A DNA stretch of 7,409 nucleotides from Methylophilaceae bacterium. Lineage in GTDB: Bacteria > Pseudomonadota > Gammaproteobacteria > Burkholderiales > Methylophilaceae. The stretch's first letter is position 1, and each line of letters begins with the position of its first letter. Of the stretch, positions 5,957-7,409 are shown piece by piece. The stretch spans positions 1-7,409 of the forward strand of contig JADGRN010000069.1 in NCBI GenBank assembly GCA_017880825.1, written 5' to 3'. The notes beneath the pieces are model-generated. The model ran no database searches and was not told the DNA's origin. It saw only the letters and a program-made list of their open reading frames with translations. The translations under genes were made by a program, and so were the position numbers.

Positions 5957-7409
5957 ATGTCACTAGGTTTGGCTATACGCAAGCGGCGCAAGGCGCTTAA
6001 TCTCACCCTGCAGGATCTCGCTAACCGGGTTAACACCGATGGCGGCAATCTGTCGCGCATCGAACGTGGAATGCAGGGCATCTCAGAAGCCATGCTACGC
6101 AGGCTATGCGCTGAACTGGATTGCACACCTGCATTCCTCTACACCCAGACAGAAATCTCTGTAGGTGCATCTCCACAATCTGCAAGCAACGCAAGCCTGT
6201 TGCAACCACAGGAATTCGTACGCTGGTTTCGCTCTGCCACACCCTATATTCACGCCTTCGGCGGACGCACCTTCGTCATCGCCTTTGGCGGGGAAGTAGT
6301 CGATGACGGTCAGTTCGTCGCACTGTCGCACGACCTCAACCTGCTCGCCAGCCTGGAAGTCCGGCTGGTATTGGTACATGGCTCACGCCCACAGATCGAA
6401 TCCAGATTAAAGCGCGCCAAGCTTGAAACCAGGCTGGTGAATGGGTTGCGTGTGACGGACGACGAGGCGATGGAATCGGTAAAAGAAGCCAACGGAGCGG
6501 TGCGGGTGGAGATCGAGGCTTTGCTTTCCATGGGCCTGGTCAACTCGCCGATGGCGGGTTCGGATATTCGCGTTGCCAGCGGCAACTTCGTTACGGCGAA
6601 GCCCATGGGTGTGCGCGACGGTGTGGATTTGCAGCACACCGGCGAAGTGCGCAAGGTAGACGCCATCGGCATACAAAAACGCCTGGATGATGGCGAGCTG
6701 GTATTGCTCTCGCCGCTTGGCTACTCGCATACAGGCGAGGCTTTTAACCTGACTCTGGAAGATGTGGCGGTGAGTGCGGCGATTGCGCTGGATGCAGACA
6801 AGCTCATTTTTTTGATGGATTCCTCCGGCGTTCACAACGTGCGGGGTGAGTTGTTACGCGAGATGACTGTAGATAAAGCCAAAAATTTATTGCGTAATGT
6901 GCAAATTAGCACTTCCCAGAATAACGCGCTGCTCAATATCAGCGAAGATGAGCTGTATTATCTGCCTGCGGCGATACGTGCCTGCGAGCAAGGCGTGGCG
7001 CGCACCCATCTCATCAGCCGCCACACCGATGGCGCCATCATACAGGAACTGTTTACGCACGACGGTATCGGCACCATGGTGACGGAAATTGGCCTGGAAT
7101 CCATACGCCAGGCCGAGATTGGCGACGTCGGCGGCATCTTGCAGCTGATTGAGCCGATGGAAGCAGAAGGCATTTTGGTGCGCCGTGACCGCGAACGGCT
7201 GGAAATGGAAATTGACAGGTTTTATGTGATGGAGCACGACGGCCGCATCATTGGCTGTGCGGCGCTTTACCCGTTTCCTGAAGAACAAACTGCGGAAATT
7301 GCCTGCGTGGCGATTCATGCAGCTTATCGCGGGGGCGGCCGGGGCGACCGGCTGTTTCACTATTGCGAGGAACAAGCCAGGGAATTGGGGCTTAAATCGC
7401 TATTCGCGC
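5957..7409 (+). CDS. argA: XRE-type HTH domain fused to N-acetylglutamate synthase (3' end outside window)
   Basis: A single open frame of 484 codons runs to the window edge. Residues 1-65 form a Cro/C1-type helix-turn-helix: AIRKRRKALNLTLQDLA, then NLSRIERG as recognition helix region, then LRRLCAELDCTPAFLY. A polar Ser/Ala/Gln linker follows (about 67-85). From residue 86 the protein follows E. coli ArgA closely. The amino-acid-kinase-like domain has TPYIHAFGGRTFVIAFGGE (95-113), VHGSRPQI (140-147), ASGNF (207-211), TGEAFNL (259-265) and DGAIIQELF (358-366). A GNAT domain follows from about 385, with LVRRDRERLEMEID, CAALYPFPEE and the acetyl-CoA loop YRGGGRG (457-463). About 45 C-terminal residues should lie outside. 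ArgA makes N-acetylglutamate from glutamate and acetyl-CoA, the first step of arginine synthesis, and is arginine-inhibited. The start at 5957 follows TGGAG with 5 nt spacing. I found no credible internal start or stop separating the domains. A DNA-binding role is inference. Confidence 0.9.
   Translation, partial: MSLGLAIRKRRKALNLTLQDLANRVNTDGGNLSRIERGMQGISEAMLRRLCAELDCTPAFLYTQTEISVGASPQSASNASLLQPQEFVRWFRSATPYIHAFGGRTFVIAFGGEVVDDGQFVALSHDLNLLASLEVRLVLVHGSRPQIESRLKRAKLETRLVNGLRVTDDEAMESVKEANGAVRVEIEALLSMGLVNSPMAGSDIRVASGNFVTAKPMGVRDGVDLQHTGEVRKVDAIGIQKRLDDGELVLLSPLGYSHTGEAFNLTLEDVAVSAAIALDADKLIFLMDSSGVHNVRGELLREMTVDKAKNLLRNVQISTSQNNALLNISEDELYYLPAAIRACEQGVARTHLISRHTDGAIIQELFTHDGIGTMVTEIGLESIRQAEIGDVGGILQLIEPMEAEGILVRRDRERLEMEIDRFYVMEHDGRIIGCAALYPFPEEQTAEIACVAIHAAYRGGGRGDRLFHYCEEQARELGLKSLFA

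Noticed and set aside
6140..6215. Separate translation start for ArgA in the linker, making two proteins
   Set aside because: There is no stop between the domains, no ATG or GTG in the linker, and the TTG codon near 6200 has no Shine-Dalgarno sequence; processing of the protein cannot be excluded.
6407..7375. Open frames of 142 and 162 codons on the minus strand opposite argA
   Set aside because: They are antisense to well-conserved ArgA coding sequence, composition is His/Ala/Gln-rich, and no start signals or motifs are present.

Overview
The window looks like chromosomal DNA from a betaproteobacterium, most likely of the Nitrosomonadales/Gallionellaceae/Methylophilaceae kind. This is judged from recalled protein similarity, moderate GC content and the tkt-gap-pgk gene order. 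No search was run, so the lineage is an inference. The genes are dense and look native. I see no rRNA, tRNA, CRISPR array, insertion sequence or phage gene.

Left part (1-3682, minus strand): a central carbon cluster reads tkt (transketolase), gap (glyceraldehyde-3-phosphate dehydrogenase), pgk (phosphoglycerate kinase, N-terminal 116 codons only). These enzymes serve glycolysis/gluconeogenesis, the pentose phosphate pathway and, in autotrophs, the Calvin cycle. A strong intrinsic terminator-like hairpin lies between tkt and gap, only 25 nt before the gap start codon, so gap-pgk expression may be uncoupled from or attenuated relative to tkt. The AT-rich region upstream of tkt carries a perfect 9-bp inverted repeat with arms 43 bp apart, around a weak promoter candidate.

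Middle part (3683-5065, minus strand): an inositol-monophosphatase-family sugar phosphatase and a peroxiredoxin/thioredoxin-like protein with a CNHCP motif form a tight two-gene unit with a 15-nt gap. A short 52-bp intergenic region separates them from rsmE.

Right part (5118-7409, plus strand): rsmE (16S rRNA m3U1498 methyltransferase) is followed by the most notable gene of the window. This is an uninterrupted reading frame that joins an N-terminal XRE/Cro-type helix-turn-helix domain, through a Ser/Ala/Gln linker, to a full-looking N-acetylglutamate synthase (ArgA: amino-acid-kinase-like arginine-sensing domain plus GNAT domain), cut by the window edge. Its promoter has a perfect TATAAT box, and a perfect 18-bp palindrome fills the spacer between -35 and -10. 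A second imperfect palindrome lies over the predicted transcription start. The layout suggests that the first enzyme of arginine synthesis is also a DNA-binding, autoregulating 'trigger enzyme', by analogy with BirA, NadR and PutA. That function is inference; the fused reading frame and the palindromes are seen directly.
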